DNA of 64,000 nucleotides, from positions 434,001-498,000 of the forward strand of contig JANATG010000009.1 in the NCBI GenBank assembly GCA_029449235.1, read 5' to 3'. This DNA is from Linnemannia schmuckeri (Eukaryota > Mortierellomycota > Mortierellomycetes > Mortierellales > Mortierellaceae). Shown one piece after another: positions 11,328 through 21,280 of this stretch (position 1 is the stretch's first letter; each line of letters begins with the position of its first letter). The notes beneath the pieces are model-generated. The model searched no databases. It saw only the letters and a list, made by a program, of their open reading frames with translations, and was not told the DNA's origin. A program made the position numbers and the translations under genes.

Positions 11328-12113
11328 CTACAAATCCTCATCGTCGTCGTCGTCGAAAACTCCTGGTGGCGACCGGTGTCCTCTGAACAGTAGAGATCGG
11401 AGGAGTTGATGTTGTTGCTGCTGTAGACGCTCCTGTCGCTTCCTTTCGAATTGTTGCTTGATTCGCTGTTCGAAATACTCTTGAAGTTGCTGTTGGCGAT
11501 GAGCCTTGTGCAGGCGCTGAAGGTGGTTCTTACAGTTTTCCAGCTGAACGACCGCCTGCTGTTGTTGGTCGAAGAGATGCTGCAAATAGATCGCCTCTTG
11601 CTGCTGTTGCTTGACAATAGGCTCTTGTTGATGTTGCATATCCTGCTGCTGTTGTTGGTGGAGTTGATCCAGAAGAGAGATGTGGCACTCGTATTTGGCG
11701 AGTTTCTCCAGTAGAGGCTGGTCCCGGAGTTGGCGCTCAAGATAAAGGTGAAGTTGAAAGAACTCTGTGCGCTGCTGCAACAAGAGTTGGTGCTGTTGAT
11801 GCTCGAGCCACTGGTTCTGCTGCTGATGGTAGATTGAGAGCGTGTATGAATGTTGCATTGTCTCTTGTTGTTGATGCTGCAATTGCTGTTGAATCCGCTG
11901 CAGGATTTGTTCCTGCTGATTGTAAGGAATTTGCGACGCCAGGAGTTGTTCGAGATGTTGCTGAAGCTCTAAGAAAGGTAGTGGCTGCTGTTGTTGCTGA
12001 AAACATTGCTGATGCTGCTGCTGAGGTTGTTGATGCTGCTTTGATGTCCTGCTGCTTTTGTAGGGACTGGCCACCCTAACATTGGTGAGAACCGGAGGGG
12101 TGGACCGAGGCAT
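11328..12113 (-). CDS. Glutamine/histidine-rich coiled-coil protein of unknown function
   Basis: A 261-residue single-exon frame read on the minus strand. I do not recognise a family. Gln dominates throughout, broken by regularly spaced Leu, Ile, His, Arg and Glu (for example LEQLLASQIPYNQQEQILQR), a pattern compatible with long amphipathic helices rather than pure polyQ. The N-terminus is short and basic; the C-terminus carries RGHRSPPGVF and a terminal DDDDDEDL acidic cluster. I chose the ATG at 12113 because a CAG preceded by a pyrimidine tract (CCGCAG on the sense strand, near 12130) looks like an acceptor of a 5'-UTR intron, which would remove the 16 extra residues of the longer frame. 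Leu/Glu placement and sparse charged residues argue for coding. Nuclear or RNA-granule roles are common for Q-rich proteins, but none is shown here. Confidence 0.5.
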   Translation of the reverse strand: MPRSTPPVLTNVRVASPYKSSRTSKQHQQPQQQHQQCFQQQQQPLPFLELQQHLEQLLASQIPYNQQEQILQRIQQQLQHQQQETMQHSYTLSIYHQQQNQWLEHQQHQLLLQQRTEFFQLHLYLERQLRDQPLLEKLAKYECHISLLDQLHQQQQQDMQHQQEPIVKQQQQEAIYLQHLFDQQQQAVVQLENCKNHLQRLHKAHRQQQLQEYFEQRIKQQFERKRQERLQQQQHQLLRSLLFRGHRSPPGVFDDDDDEDL

Positions 12114-12299
12114 CGTTTGTTTTAAGCTGCGGAAAAAAAGGGGATGAAAGGAGAATGTCAAGTAAAATATAGTGGCGAAAAGGTGAAAAAGAGGGGGATG
12201 CTGAACGCCAGAAGCTGAGTTTTTTTTTGTGTTTTTGTGCCTCTGGGCTTTTGATTATTATTTTTTGTTTGTTATTTTGCTTTGTTTTGTTTTTTTGTC

Positions 12300-13190
12300 G
12301 AAGACAGACGGAAAAGAACAAGGAAGAGAAATGAGAACAAAGATAAGCGAAGGGAAGAGACGATGGAAAGAGAAAGGATGAGGGGAAAGAAAGTAGAGGA
12401 AATAGAAGAAAAGCGGAAAAGGAGGAAATAGGGATAGAAAGAGAGGCAGAGTAGGGATGGAGAGGGGGATGGAGAGGGGGACGTGGTGGTGGCAAAAATT
12501 CTATTCTTTTTTTGTATTTCTTGTCGTTGTTGTTTCTGTTAGTTTTAAAAGGGGTTTTTGTGGATTAAGAGAGAGAGGAACTGAAGGAGGGGAAAAGAGA
12601 AGGACGAAGACGAGAAGGGAAGATGAAAGAATGATGAAAAGTTGGCTGAACAAGTATGGAGAGAGGAGAAGTTGGATGATAGTTAGGAAGAGAAGAAAAA
12701 GAGGGGAAGGAAGAAAGGGAGGGGAGAGAGGAATCGATGATTTTGAGTATGAAGAGGAAGAGGAAGTGGAAGAGGAAAAGGACAGAAACGACGAGAAGAG
12801 GGACAAGAGGAGAACAAGAGGAAGAGCTAGAGGTAGAAGATAAGAAAAGAAAGGAGAGAAGAAGAAGAGAGGAAGAAGAAAGGAAGAAGAGAGGAAGAAG
12901 AGAGGAAGAAGAGAGGAAGAAGAGAGGAAGAAGAGAGGAAGAAGAGAGGAAGAAGCGAGGAAGAAGCGAGGAAGAAGAGAGGAAGAAGAAAGGAAGAACA
13001 GAGAAAGAAGAAAGGAAGAAGAGAGGAAGAACAGAGAAAGAAGAGAGGAAGAAGAGAGGAAGAAGAGAGGAAGAAGAAAGGAAGAAGAAAGGAAGAAGAG
13101 AGGAAGAAGAGAGGAAGAAGAGAGGAAGAAGAGAGGAAGAAGAGAGGAAGAAGAGAGGAAGTGAAAGAGAGTGGATGAGGGACGTTGAGT
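12300..13190. repeat. Long polypurine tract with an 11-bp tandem repeat core
   Basis: The plus strand is almost purely A/G from about 12300 to 13190, broken by a T-rich patch at 12490-12560. Between about 12860 and 13160 the unit AGAGGAAGAAG (11 bp) repeats more than twenty times with A/G and C substitutions. Because 11 is not a multiple of 3, the open frame through it shows an 11-residue Glu/Arg/Lys repeat, which is why long frames appear. I regard it as a minisatellite within the CT-rich (sense-strand) upstream region of the Q-rich gene, not as a coding sequence. Confidence 0.8.
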
Positions 13191-13249
13191 GTTGGTTTGA
13201 TGATTATTTTTATAAGCTGTTTGGTTGGGCCAGACTGGATTTTTTTTGA

Positions 13250-15831
13250 TAAACGCGAAGTGAAGAAGAATAAAAAGAAAAGAAAAGAAAAGAGCGTTTA
13301 ACCCTCCTTTTTATATCCTCTCGAGAGCTTTCAAAGCCTCCCAAACTGTCTTTCTGGCTCCCCCTCTTTCACTCATGACCAATATACACACAAATTAGCC
13401 TGCTGCTGCGGTAGCATTTTTCCCCTTCCTCTCCTCCGGGAGTAAAACGAACTCGCGAACAGAACAGACAAAAAGCAGTCGGAGGGAATGAACAACAGGG
13501 CCAGCAAGCCAGTCTTCTACCCTAAACCTCATTCTCAGTAAATATGCATAATACTGCCCATCGCTAGCACCAATCCCTTTTCTGCACCACTATCAGTAAG
13601 CACATCCAAAGGTCAGTTCCTGAGACGAATAAACTCCACTGATACAGAAACATACATCAATCAACCTTTCGATCATCACAACGATTTTATATCAGTCTAT
13701 TTTCTTTCGTCTACTTTCTCCTCTCTCTTTTTCTTTTCGTTCTTTGCCTTCTTCTCTCTCACCATCTTTTCTCTGGTGTGTTAGATTATGCAGGCTGTGA
13801 CCGTGAGAGAGTACGAGCGATGTTTGTGTGTTCTTTGTTTGTTTGTTTATTTGAATCTACATATGGACTTGTAGCTGTTTGTCTATCGGAAGGATAAGAA
13901 TTTTTGATGGCGTTAGAAAGGAAGTTCTGAAGATGTTCTGTATTGTACACATAAGACTTCTTTTTTATTTATCACCTCCGTTTGTTTACCCTTGGTTGGA
14001 GCGGGGAGGGGATAACGCCATGGAAGAGGAGGAAGGTTAAGTGGAGGGGCGAGCAGACGAAAAGAAGACCATATGCTAGAGAGGAAAGCAGAGGATCCCT
14101 TATACAACTTTTTTTCTTTTTTGCGTATATTGCTTGTTTTAGGCTTGAAGTATTTGTTTTCTCTATAAATGTTGTTTGTATATATTTTTGAACTCGGAAC
14201 TACCTTTGCGTGTGTGGTGTCAGCATATGAGGACAAGGAAAAGAGTGAGTGAACCTAGGTTGGAAGTGAAATTGGGGGATGGATAAGTCTGTCTGTGGTG
14301 GTTGTTCACCTTTTTTCTGGTTTAGTCGTGTGGGTGGTGACATATGACATTCCCTTATATGTATTCCGAAACTGAGGGAGAAGGGGAAAGGAAAAATGCA
14401 AAGTGCGATACGTTCAATCGCTGTTAATCAAAACGTTAAGTTAACTTAAGTTCCATCCAACTTTCAAGGACTTATTTGATGTGTTTTTTCCCGCCAAAAA
14501 TTCTTGTCCTTTTTTTTGCGTTCTGCATGTACTCAAACTATTCATTCATTTCCTTCATTAACAACACCCTTCCTTTTTTCCCCTAACAGAAAACACTCCC
14601 CTTTATAAACATTCACACTCATCCCATCTCAGCGCCGTCGAAACGCCTTGTATTTTCCTGTGACTTTGAGATCTCGCAGACGCTGTATGCAAGAAAAAAG
14701 TAAATGTTTATCACATAAACTTACGAGATAAAGGAGAAAAAACAAACAGCAGCCTTCACAAGACAAGGACTAGTTGGTATTGCGCATGAAATGCAAGAAT
14801 AGGAGTATAATCTTTGTTTTGTTTCGTCTCTTTTTTAATTTTCTCCCTCGCGATAACGCAAAACGCAACAACAAAAATGATTTCCTTCTCCGCATTGGCT
14901 TTGATAATGACAAAGAGAAGGGAGGGGATAAAGAGAACAAAAGGATGCAAAAAAAAAAAAAAAAAAACAGGCGTATGAAATTACTCCTTCGCAAATGCGA
15001 ACCATGGAAGGGAGGGTCCACAACTCCCATTCTATATCTCCCTACCTCTTTCCTCTCTCATAGTGTTGCGAAAACCGCGGTAATAATCAGAGAAAAGAGC
15101 AAGGACCGCATCGATTCAACGTGCTCAGTACTTAGAACTTGTTCATATTGTGTAAAAATGCTGATGGGTAGTGATCACAGTAATAAAAAAAAAAGGGGGG
15201 GAATAGTTGGTTTATATTAGTTAGAGAAACCTACTTTTTTGACAACGGGTCAATGAAACAATGCTATCCATCAATCTCCCACCCACGATTACCAAGAGCA
15301 GCTCTATTGTACTTCTACTCCACTTGACAATTGAATTAATAAGCAATAATATACATATTGCATTAGATGCTCGAGGGTGTCAATAATAATGGTGGGCAGC
15401 AAAACCCTTCACTATTTTTGTGAGCCCGCTTGTCATTGCGTGGCGAGTAGAATTATATTCTATATCAACTTTCCCTCAACTGATTACAGGTTTGATTTAT
15501 TCTTTTGATGGCTATGAGAGCGTGAAGGCCGAGTACAAAAAATGTAGATGAACCCATCTAGTCGGTTCGCGTCAATCATTCAATTGATCGATGAGTTGTG
15601 CTCAACTGCGCCCCGACGAATTTTTTTTTTTTGGCTTTGGTTGATATGTTTTCAAGGACCCGTCACACACGCTGGTGATGAGTAAAAAATAAAAAGAGAG
15701 AGCAACAGCATTCAGAGTGTCTTGCGCTCAAGAATACAAAGATGGGGTGTCATGGCATCGATATGGAGGCTGGAGTTGACAGTCGCAGAGACAAAAAAGA
15801 AAGAGCGCTGTGTCAATAGCAAAAGATAACT
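13250..15831. other. Gene-poor spacer upstream of the LINE/tRNA island
   Basis: About 2.6 kb without a supportable gene. It contains a CT-rich stretch at 13690-13770, several short A/T runs, an A19 tract at 14949-14967, and a T10 run near 15620. Frames up to about 150 codons are present but have no recognisable domain and overlap homopolymers. No further tRNA or rRNA signature was seen. Confidence 0.4.
15821..15824 (-). terminator. Pol III T4 terminator of the tRNA-Gly gene
   Basis: Read on the minus strand, the tRNA 3' end at 15832 is followed 7 nt later by TTTT (AAAA on the plus strand), the minimal RNA polymerase III termination signal. Confidence 0.6.
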
Positions 15832-15901
15832 GCGTGGTCCGGGAATCGAACCCGGGTCTACCGCGTGGCAGGCGGTAATTATACCACTAAACCAACCACG
15901 C
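15832..15901 (-). tRNA. tRNA-Gly (anticodon GCC)
   Basis: A 70-nt cloverleaf on the minus strand without intron or encoded CCA. The acceptor stem GCGTGGT pairs fully with ACCACGC. The D arm contains the A box (GGTTTAGTGG), the anticodon stem is ACCGC/GCGGT with loop CTGCCAC placing GCC at positions 34-36, and the T arm is CCGGG TTCGATT CCCGG, carrying the B box GGTTCGATTCC. GCC decodes GGC and GGU glycine codons. Transcription by Pol III should use the internal A and B boxes and stop at the T4 tract 7 nt downstream. A truncated LINE begins about 100-125 bp upstream of its 5' end. Confidence 0.96.
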
Positions 15902-16000
15902 TTTGATATCTTCTGGTATTTTTATTTATTTATAAATCATATGTTTTATTTACGGCGTTATCACGTGCTGATAGCCAAACTTGGTGGCGTTTTTTCTGGG

Positions 16001-16025
16001 AAAAAAAAAAAAAAAAAAAAAAAAA
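16001..16025. repeat. A25 tract at the 5' junction of LINE copy 1
   Basis: Twenty-five consecutive A residues preceded by TGGG (15997-16000). The same TGGG plus A-run layout recurs after the LINE tail at 17390-17414, so the two may be the target-site duplication of LINE copy 1 (TGGG with 25 versus 21 A). Confidence 0.7.
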
Positions 16026-17389
16026 TGGGAATGAGCTTGCAGACCAGGCGGCAAAGGAGGCTGCACAGAGCGACACAGTACCCGTAGTGGTGGATCTGGC
16101 GCAACAGACGGACATTAGGAACTTTGCATATTGTTACGGTGGGCTTGTGGAGATTGATCTTCGGCAACTGCTCAAACAACAAACGACAATTCGGCACCAT
16201 CAGGCCTGGACAGCACAGAGGCGAGTCAAGAGGGCGATCCCAGACATCGAGGACGTGGAGTGGCGATCGACCCTGGCCCATGTTCATGATAGGCGAGCCG
16301 TCTTTACATTCTACAGCAACAGCAAGGACTCTCACCAACGTACACATCACATCAAGAAGCTGCATGGCATGTTGCCCACTTTGAACTCTATGCAAGCGCG
16401 CAAACCGGACCTTTATTCGACCTGCCTGTGCCGACGATGCGAGCTTGAGGAGGAGGACAACAAACATGTCTGGAATTGTCCCCTTTCTGCAGAAACCACC
16501 ACTACGATCTGGAAGGAGGCCATGGATAGGATTGATGGATGGGGTGTACAGGCGACAAACAGCTACAACGCCGCCAGGAAGCGTGAATATGATCGTGCGA
16601 TTGCCCATGGACGCCAGATGCCAAGGCCGGTCCCCATACACTGGCAGTCGCCCTCGGATGCGGAACATGTTCAAGGATTCTCTTCTATCGGTGGAGCTCG
16701 AGCCGTGCACAGCGGTAGTCCTGCTCCCGATCGTGATGAGAATCCCAAGTGGAGTGTCTCGGACCTCCTTCGCGGTATCACCCCCAAGAGTATGTTAACT
16801 GAATGGTCCGCGGTTTTCCGAACCCCACAGTCCATCGCCAAGACAGTTTTGCATAGGTTTGTTGGCTACCTGGAGGCGCAGGCTTCGGAGTTGATATGGA
16901 AGCCTCGGTGCTCCGCGACGATCGCGTGGGAGCAGACACAAGGCATCTCCGTCAAGAACAAGACCTCCAAGTACACAGGTCCCCGAGGTGACTGGAGTCA
17001 GGGATACGGCTACATCACCCAAGATGGTTTTTGCCCGTGTGGCGCTTCGCTAGCCACACATGAGAATGGGCGCTGCCCTGGAGCGTCCATGGATCCACGC
17101 GCGGCCGATGAGCGGTTGCTGGATAGTTTGTTGGGAAGGAGGAGATTGTCATTAATGGAGAGGATGGGAAGAATTCCTTTTCTTCGTGTTTAATTTTATT
17201 TTCTTCTATTGAAGCTGTGAGGAGCAGCGGCAATTGTTGCGCAGAGCCAGGTTGTGAACCGGACTGCGACTGGTGGATGGCTCTTGGAAGAGTTTGGTAT
17301 GTAGCTCCTTTCACTATCGAATGGCTTTCTTGGGCTTTTCACTGGAGAAATAAAATTGCGTACGAAAAAAAAAAAAAAAAAAAAAAAAA
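16026..17389 (+). mobile_element. LINE (non-LTR retrotransposon) copy 1, 5'-truncated
   Basis: The 3' end of a non-LTR element: the last part of ORF2 (16027-17193), a 3' UTR of about 170 nt, and an A25 tail (17365-17389). The frame opens at GNELADQAAKEAAQ, the end of an RNase H domain (typical GNExADxxAKxA), so endonuclease, reverse transcriptase and most of RNase H are missing. A reverse-transcriptase-type zinc-binding motif follows, CRRC..E..NKHVWNC (C-x2-C-x8-H-x4-C). Near the C-terminus is a second Cys/His cluster (CPCGASLATHENGRC). The 3' UTR ends GAATAAAATTG-like then GTACG before the tail, shared with copy 2. Dead on arrival: it cannot move itself. I infer insertion by target-primed reverse transcription. 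Confidence 0.9.
16027..17193 (+). pseudogene. LINE ORF2 C-terminal remnant (RNase H end and zinc-knuckle)
   Basis: The uninterrupted 3' 388 codons plus stop of a non-LTR ORF2. Visible in order: the end of RNase H (ELADQAAKEAA), a basic helix-rich stretch (HHQAWTAQRRVKRA), the zinc-binding CRRC...HVWNC motif near nt 16433-16480, a spacer of low conservation, and a terminal block starting near 16838 (FVGYLEAQASELIWKPRC) shared almost identically with copy 2. There is no native start: upstream codons run into the A25 tract as poly-lysine. The open frame is still free of stops, which suggests a recent insertion. It is not expected to make a functional protein. Confidence 0.85.
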
Positions 17390-17424
17390 TGGGAAAAAAA
17401 AAAAAAAAAAAAAATCCGGATCCC

Positions 17425-17437
17425 ACAGTCCATCGCC
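17425..17437 (+). repeat. Left target-site duplication of the SINE
   Basis: ACAGTCCATCGCC, 13 bp, identical to 17877-17889 at the other end of the SINE. The uninterrupted sequence exists once in LINE copy 1 (16827-16839), which shows that the duplicated 13 bp belong to the target. Confidence 0.9.
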
Positions 17438-17876
17438 CGGGTGGGCGAGCCCACCAAGTTGGTAAAGCTTCCCCCTCTCAGCGCGAGGGTCGTGGGTTCA
17501 GACCTACGAAGATACGCTCAATTAGGATTTGACGGTATTGCGCTAGTCTCCCCTGTCCAAGAGGCCTGAGATGAAATAGTTCTCAGACGCACACAAGTGC
17601 ATGGACAGAGTGAGTATGCCCACTATGTGGCTACGTAACTCTGGTGATGAGCCAGTCGGAATGCCGTGTGGAGCCTGCCAACAACGGCGGACCGCTTAAA
17701 CCAACCTTTCAAGTGCTCAAGTACATTCTGTCGGGTAACCGGCTTCCTGCACAAGCATACTAAAAATGCCTCTGTGCAAAATAAGTACGCGCACCTAGTT
17801 AAGACTTAGATTAAAAAAATATCGTGTACTGCACAGATAGGCCATGTCAGAGGCAATTCTAGAAATAAAAAAAAAA
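17438..17876 (+). mobile_element. tRNA-derived SINE inserted in LINE copy 2
   Basis: A 439-bp insertion between perfect 13-bp direct repeats, ending in an A-rich tail (ATAAAAAAAAAA). Its head is tRNA-like: a D-arm/A-box region CCAAGTTGGTAAAGC (about 17453-17467), an anticodon-stem-like CCCTCTCAGCGCGAGGG, and a T arm GTGGG/CCTAC enclosing a B box GGTTCAGACC (17495-17504) that differs slightly from GGTTCGANTCC. The remaining body of about 330 bp has no coding frame. This is the standard layout of a Pol III-transcribed SINE mobilised by a LINE; the nearby LINE family is the obvious but unproven partner. Confidence 0.85.
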
Positions 17877-17889
17877 ACAGTCCATCGCC
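17877..17889 (+). repeat. Right target-site duplication of the SINE
   Basis: ACAGTCCATCGCC, an exact copy of 17425-17437, directly after the A-rich SINE tail. It restores the LINE reading order into AAGACGGG. Confidence 0.9.
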
Positions 17890-18429
17890 AAGACGGGTTT
17901 GCATAGGTTTGTTGGTTACCTGGAGGCGCAGGCTTCGGAGTTGATAGGGAAGCCTCGGTGCTCCGCGACGATCGCGTGGGAGCAGACACAAGGCATCTCC
18001 GTCAAGAACAAGACCTCCAAGTACACAGGTCCCCGAGGTGACTGGAGTCAGGGATACGGCTACATCACCCAAGATGGTTTTTGCCCGTGTGGCGCTTCTC
18101 TAGCCACACACGAGGATCGGACCTGCCCTGGAGCGACCAAGGAACCACGCGCAGCTGATGAGCGGCTGTTGGAGAGTCTATTGGGAAGGAGGAAGTTGTC
18201 ATTGTCGGAAAGAATGGGAAGAATCTCCTTCATTCATATCTAGTTTTATTTGTCTTCCGTTTTTGCTGTGAAGAGCAGCGACAATTGTTGCGCAGAGCCA
18301 GTCTCCGGGTCGGACTGTGACTGGCGGATGGTGTACTGGGGAGTTTGGTCTGTAGTCTCCTTTAGCTCCAAATACCTCCTTTGTATTGTTTGTCAGAGAA
18401 TAAAATTGTGCACATGTACGAAAAAAAAC

Positions 18430-19086
18430 TCGACGATCCCTGGAGTTGAGAATAGCAAAGTCAGTCAATAAAAACCAATGTCGGTTACTCCTATTTATTC
18501 CATTTGTTCGTTGCCTTCATCCGAACTCTTTATGTTTAAACACATCCACATTTTCCCTTCACAAGAGTATGAATCCAAAAGTGCTTTAGATCAAGAAAAG
18601 GAAAAATAAAAGATCTTCAGGCACCATACATGAGGCGACTTTGTTACTGGGTCTTGAGTTTTTTCCTTTTCCCTTTTTTACCCCTTGTCAATCATTTGCT
18701 CTTTCGCGCCGGTAGAATGGCAACTGCATGCAAAAAGTTGACAAAGCAAATTGCAAGAGGAGCAAGAGGTATTCTAACAACATGTGAAGTCTTCGCAACA
18801 AACGAACAGCAACAACCGGAAATTCGATCATAGAAAAGGTTCACAAGAAAAAAAAATGACCATTTTTTCTGTACCATGGCATGGCCCATTTCGATTCTAG
18901 ACTTCCGTCGTCTGCTCTTTCATTTCTTTCGTTTCAATTATTCCTTTTCTTTTACTTTTCTTTCTCTCACACGCATATTCTTACTCTTCTCCTGTCCCTC
19001 TCTCCCTACTTCGTCTCACTTTCTCTACCCCTTCCTTGATTCTTTCACTTTCATCGACACCCTTCCTTCAATCCCATTAACACAAA
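18430..19086. other. Spacer between the LINE island and gag-like copy A
   Basis: About 650 nt. The right half (18900-19080) is strongly pyrimidine-rich on the plus strand (TTTCTTTCGTTTC, CTCTTCTCCTGTCCCTC) and leads directly to the ATG at 19087, so it looks like the old promoter of gag-like copy A. The left half has nothing recognisable. Confidence 0.4.
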
Positions 19087-19567
19087 ATGATCGAAACCCA
19101 CCCACAAATCGCTCATGACATTGAAAATAACACCGCCCCTCAACCCCGGCAACTTCTCCCCACTTCTCGTCACCCACTCATCATTCGACCACCACTGCTT
19201 CTCCCTCCAACTGTGGCCCACAATGCTGCAATCACGAACGCACACTCGCCACAGTCTCCCACCCCTACCAACTCTACTACGATCCGCACAAATGAATCCG
19301 CCACTACGAAGATGTCGCTCGCGCCAACAACTGGACCTCAAAGATCAAACTCGACATCCTCCCTTACTATCTCCATAAAGGTTCCATCGCCCAGACCTGG
19401 TTCGACGAGAACCAAAACGCATGGGCAGTCGTTAAAAGCAACAACATTGATGATGCTCGTTTCGAGGTCTTCAAGCGGGCATTTGAGGCTAGGTTCGAGA
19501 AGGACGAGACGAGGCGAGCTGTGTTCTCGAGGGTGGTTATGCCCGCGGAGGTGATGGCGAGTTTGGA
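19087..19567 (+). pseudogene. Gag/capsid-like gene, decayed copy A
   Basis: First of three related gene remnants. The recognisable block at about 19278-19567 reads HYEDVARANNWTSKIKLDIL, then YYLHKGSIAQTWFDENQNAW and FEVFKRAFEARFEKDETR, the layout of a Ty3/gypsy-type Gag capsid segment (W..F...A..N.W....K...L..YL.G.A..W......W..F...F...F). A TGA at 19293-19295 replaces the Trp codon (TGG) present in copies B and C. The frame from the ATG at 19087 is shifted relative to the domain. There is no zinc knuckle, protease or LTR nearby, and the CT-rich promoter before the ATG resembles that of ordinary genes here. It could instead be a spliced host gene whose introns remove the stop. Confidence 0.55.
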
Positions 19568-20027
19568 TACAATTGGCTATTTTGTGATCTTGGTAGTGGT
19601 GAGCCCTCAGGATTTAGTTCATCGAGATGTAAACACGTACCACGAACAAATAAAACGATAAAAAATCATCAAAATTTTCACTTTTGGGTGTAGAGCATGA
19701 GCTGCACAGCAGATGTGAGTGAACAACATTGATGATGGACTTTTTTAGAAGACTGTTAAAAAAAAGGCCGAGATGCACTCGCCTCTTCAGCCTCTCCCTC
19801 TTTCCTAGGTAAGACCAAAAAAGTGTATCTGAATTAAAGGTCCGTAGTTCCAAAAAACTTAGTTTAAGAAAAGTACTTTTTAAAAAAAAAATCAAAGACA
19901 ATTTGAGCGGTTCTTCCTTCCCTTCTTTTCTCTCTTTTCCCTGTTTTCAATTTCTCTTGAGCCCACTTCTTCCCCTTTTTCTCCCCTCTACTCAGCTTCT
20001 TTACCCTCCTCCATCTCCCATACATCA

Positions 20028-20559
20028 ATGGCCTACCATTGCCTACAAGACCGTCACTCTACTAAAGAAGACGACACCTTCATCCTCCGCCAGCGTCCCT
20101 CAGCCTCTTCTTCATCCTCGCTACTCTCTACGCCATTGCCATCGCAAACCCAACAGGCACAGCAGCTTCAACTCCAACTCCAACCCCCAGCCCACCAGCT
20201 CCAACGATGACGACTACAGCAACGACGGCTATTGCTGTGCAACCTACTGCAAACACGAATGTCAGCTAGCATCACCTACAAGCAAGTCCTACGACTGTCT
20301 CAGCGAAACTGAAGCCGTTGAATGGATCCAGATGTACGAAGAAGTCGCCCGCGCCAACTATAGGACCTACCAGGCCATGCTCGACATCTTTCCAATATAT
20401 CTTCAAGAAGGATCCAAGGCCGAGAATGGATTCGCGAGAACCAACGCCAATGGGAGAAGCGAAAAGAAGAAGGGTTCGAGGATGGTGAGGATAGGTTCGA
20501 GGTGTTCAAGGTGGCGTTTATGGAAAAGTTGTGAAGGCACAAAGAAGCAAATGCGGTAG
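20028..20559 (+). pseudogene. Gag/capsid-like gene, decayed copy B
   Basis: Second copy. A CT-rich leader (19915-20025) precedes ATG 20028. The leader peptide is Ser/Gln-rich low complexity. The gag-like block at about 20313-20535 starts AVEWIQMYEEVARANYRTYQ and continues IFPIYLQEG, but a one-base deletion near 20425 (AAGGCCGAGAATGG) throws the rest into another frame. Read in that frame, WIRENQRQWEKRKEEG and RFEVFKVAFMEKL continue the alignment to copies A and C. A second frame change separates the ATG from the block. It is therefore almost certainly not translated as one product. Confidence 0.55.
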
Positions 20560-21280
20560 ATGAAGGAAATCGGGAGAGTGCACCAGGTAGTTTAAAATTG
20601 ATTGTGATGCATTCGTTGTTCATAGGGTGCATGTTTTCTATGATGGCGCTGGCACTTTGGGCCGGTTCTCGTATATAATACCTTTGACCCGTCCGCCCAT
20701 GCATTCATACAGCCCAACACGAATAAAAAAGCAAAAAAATCAAAGTAGAAGAAATTAACTATTAATGAGAGGTGAGTGTGGGCTACCCCTTGTACCTATT
20801 TTGTGCATGCTTGCTCCTTCTTGTGTGAGTGAAGTTTCCCTGACGATTTAGCTTTGAAGTCGGCAAAGTAGAAATAAATATGACGGATCGTATGTGTGCA
20901 ATTGATATGCGTGAACACTCACCACAGTTAAAGCAACAGCACCGAACCTCCACTCCGCCGTCTCGTTCATGCATGAGGGCGCTCTTGGGCACAAAATAAG
21001 GTATCTTCAATCGATCCCTTCTTTTTATTGCTTCCTTTTCCCTTACCAGCTTTCAAGTTTTGAAAGGTTTGTCCCGCGAAGCATTTCATTTTGTTTTTCT
21101 TTCCTCCTTCCTGTCTTTCACTCTTTCCTATTGCCTTCACTTTTCACGTCCTCCTTTTCTCACTCACTTCTTATTTATCCCTACCTCCTTATTCCTTACT
21201 CCGTATCCTTCTTTACATATCCTACATACGTACATCCTTCCTCTCTCACTTCAGTTCCCAATCAGTCATTCACAACAAGT

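Larger units (their letters stand above)
17415..18429 (+). mobile_element. LINE copy 2, strongly 5'-truncated and split by a SINE
   Basis: A second copy of the same LINE family in two pieces, 17415-17437 and 17890-18429. It begins at the point matching 16817 of copy 1 (CCACAGTCCATCGCC), is broken by the SINE, and resumes AAGACGGGTTTGCAT. It then runs through the ORF2 C-terminus (stop at 18241-18243), the 3' UTR with ATAAAATTGTGC, and a short A8 tail. Compared with copy 1 the shared 350 nt carry scattered substitutions (for example ATHEDRTCPG against ATHENGRCPG), so the copies are separate insertions or are diverging. Encoded protein fragment: 17899-18243. Confidence 0.88.

Noticed and set aside
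12737..13249. 170-codon frame rich in Glu, Arg and Lys
   Set aside because: It is the translation of the 11-bp purine repeat; no non-repetitive part suggests a protein.
14774..15220. 148-codon plus-strand frame
   Set aside because: It runs through the A19 tract as poly-lysine and has no family motif or promoter context.
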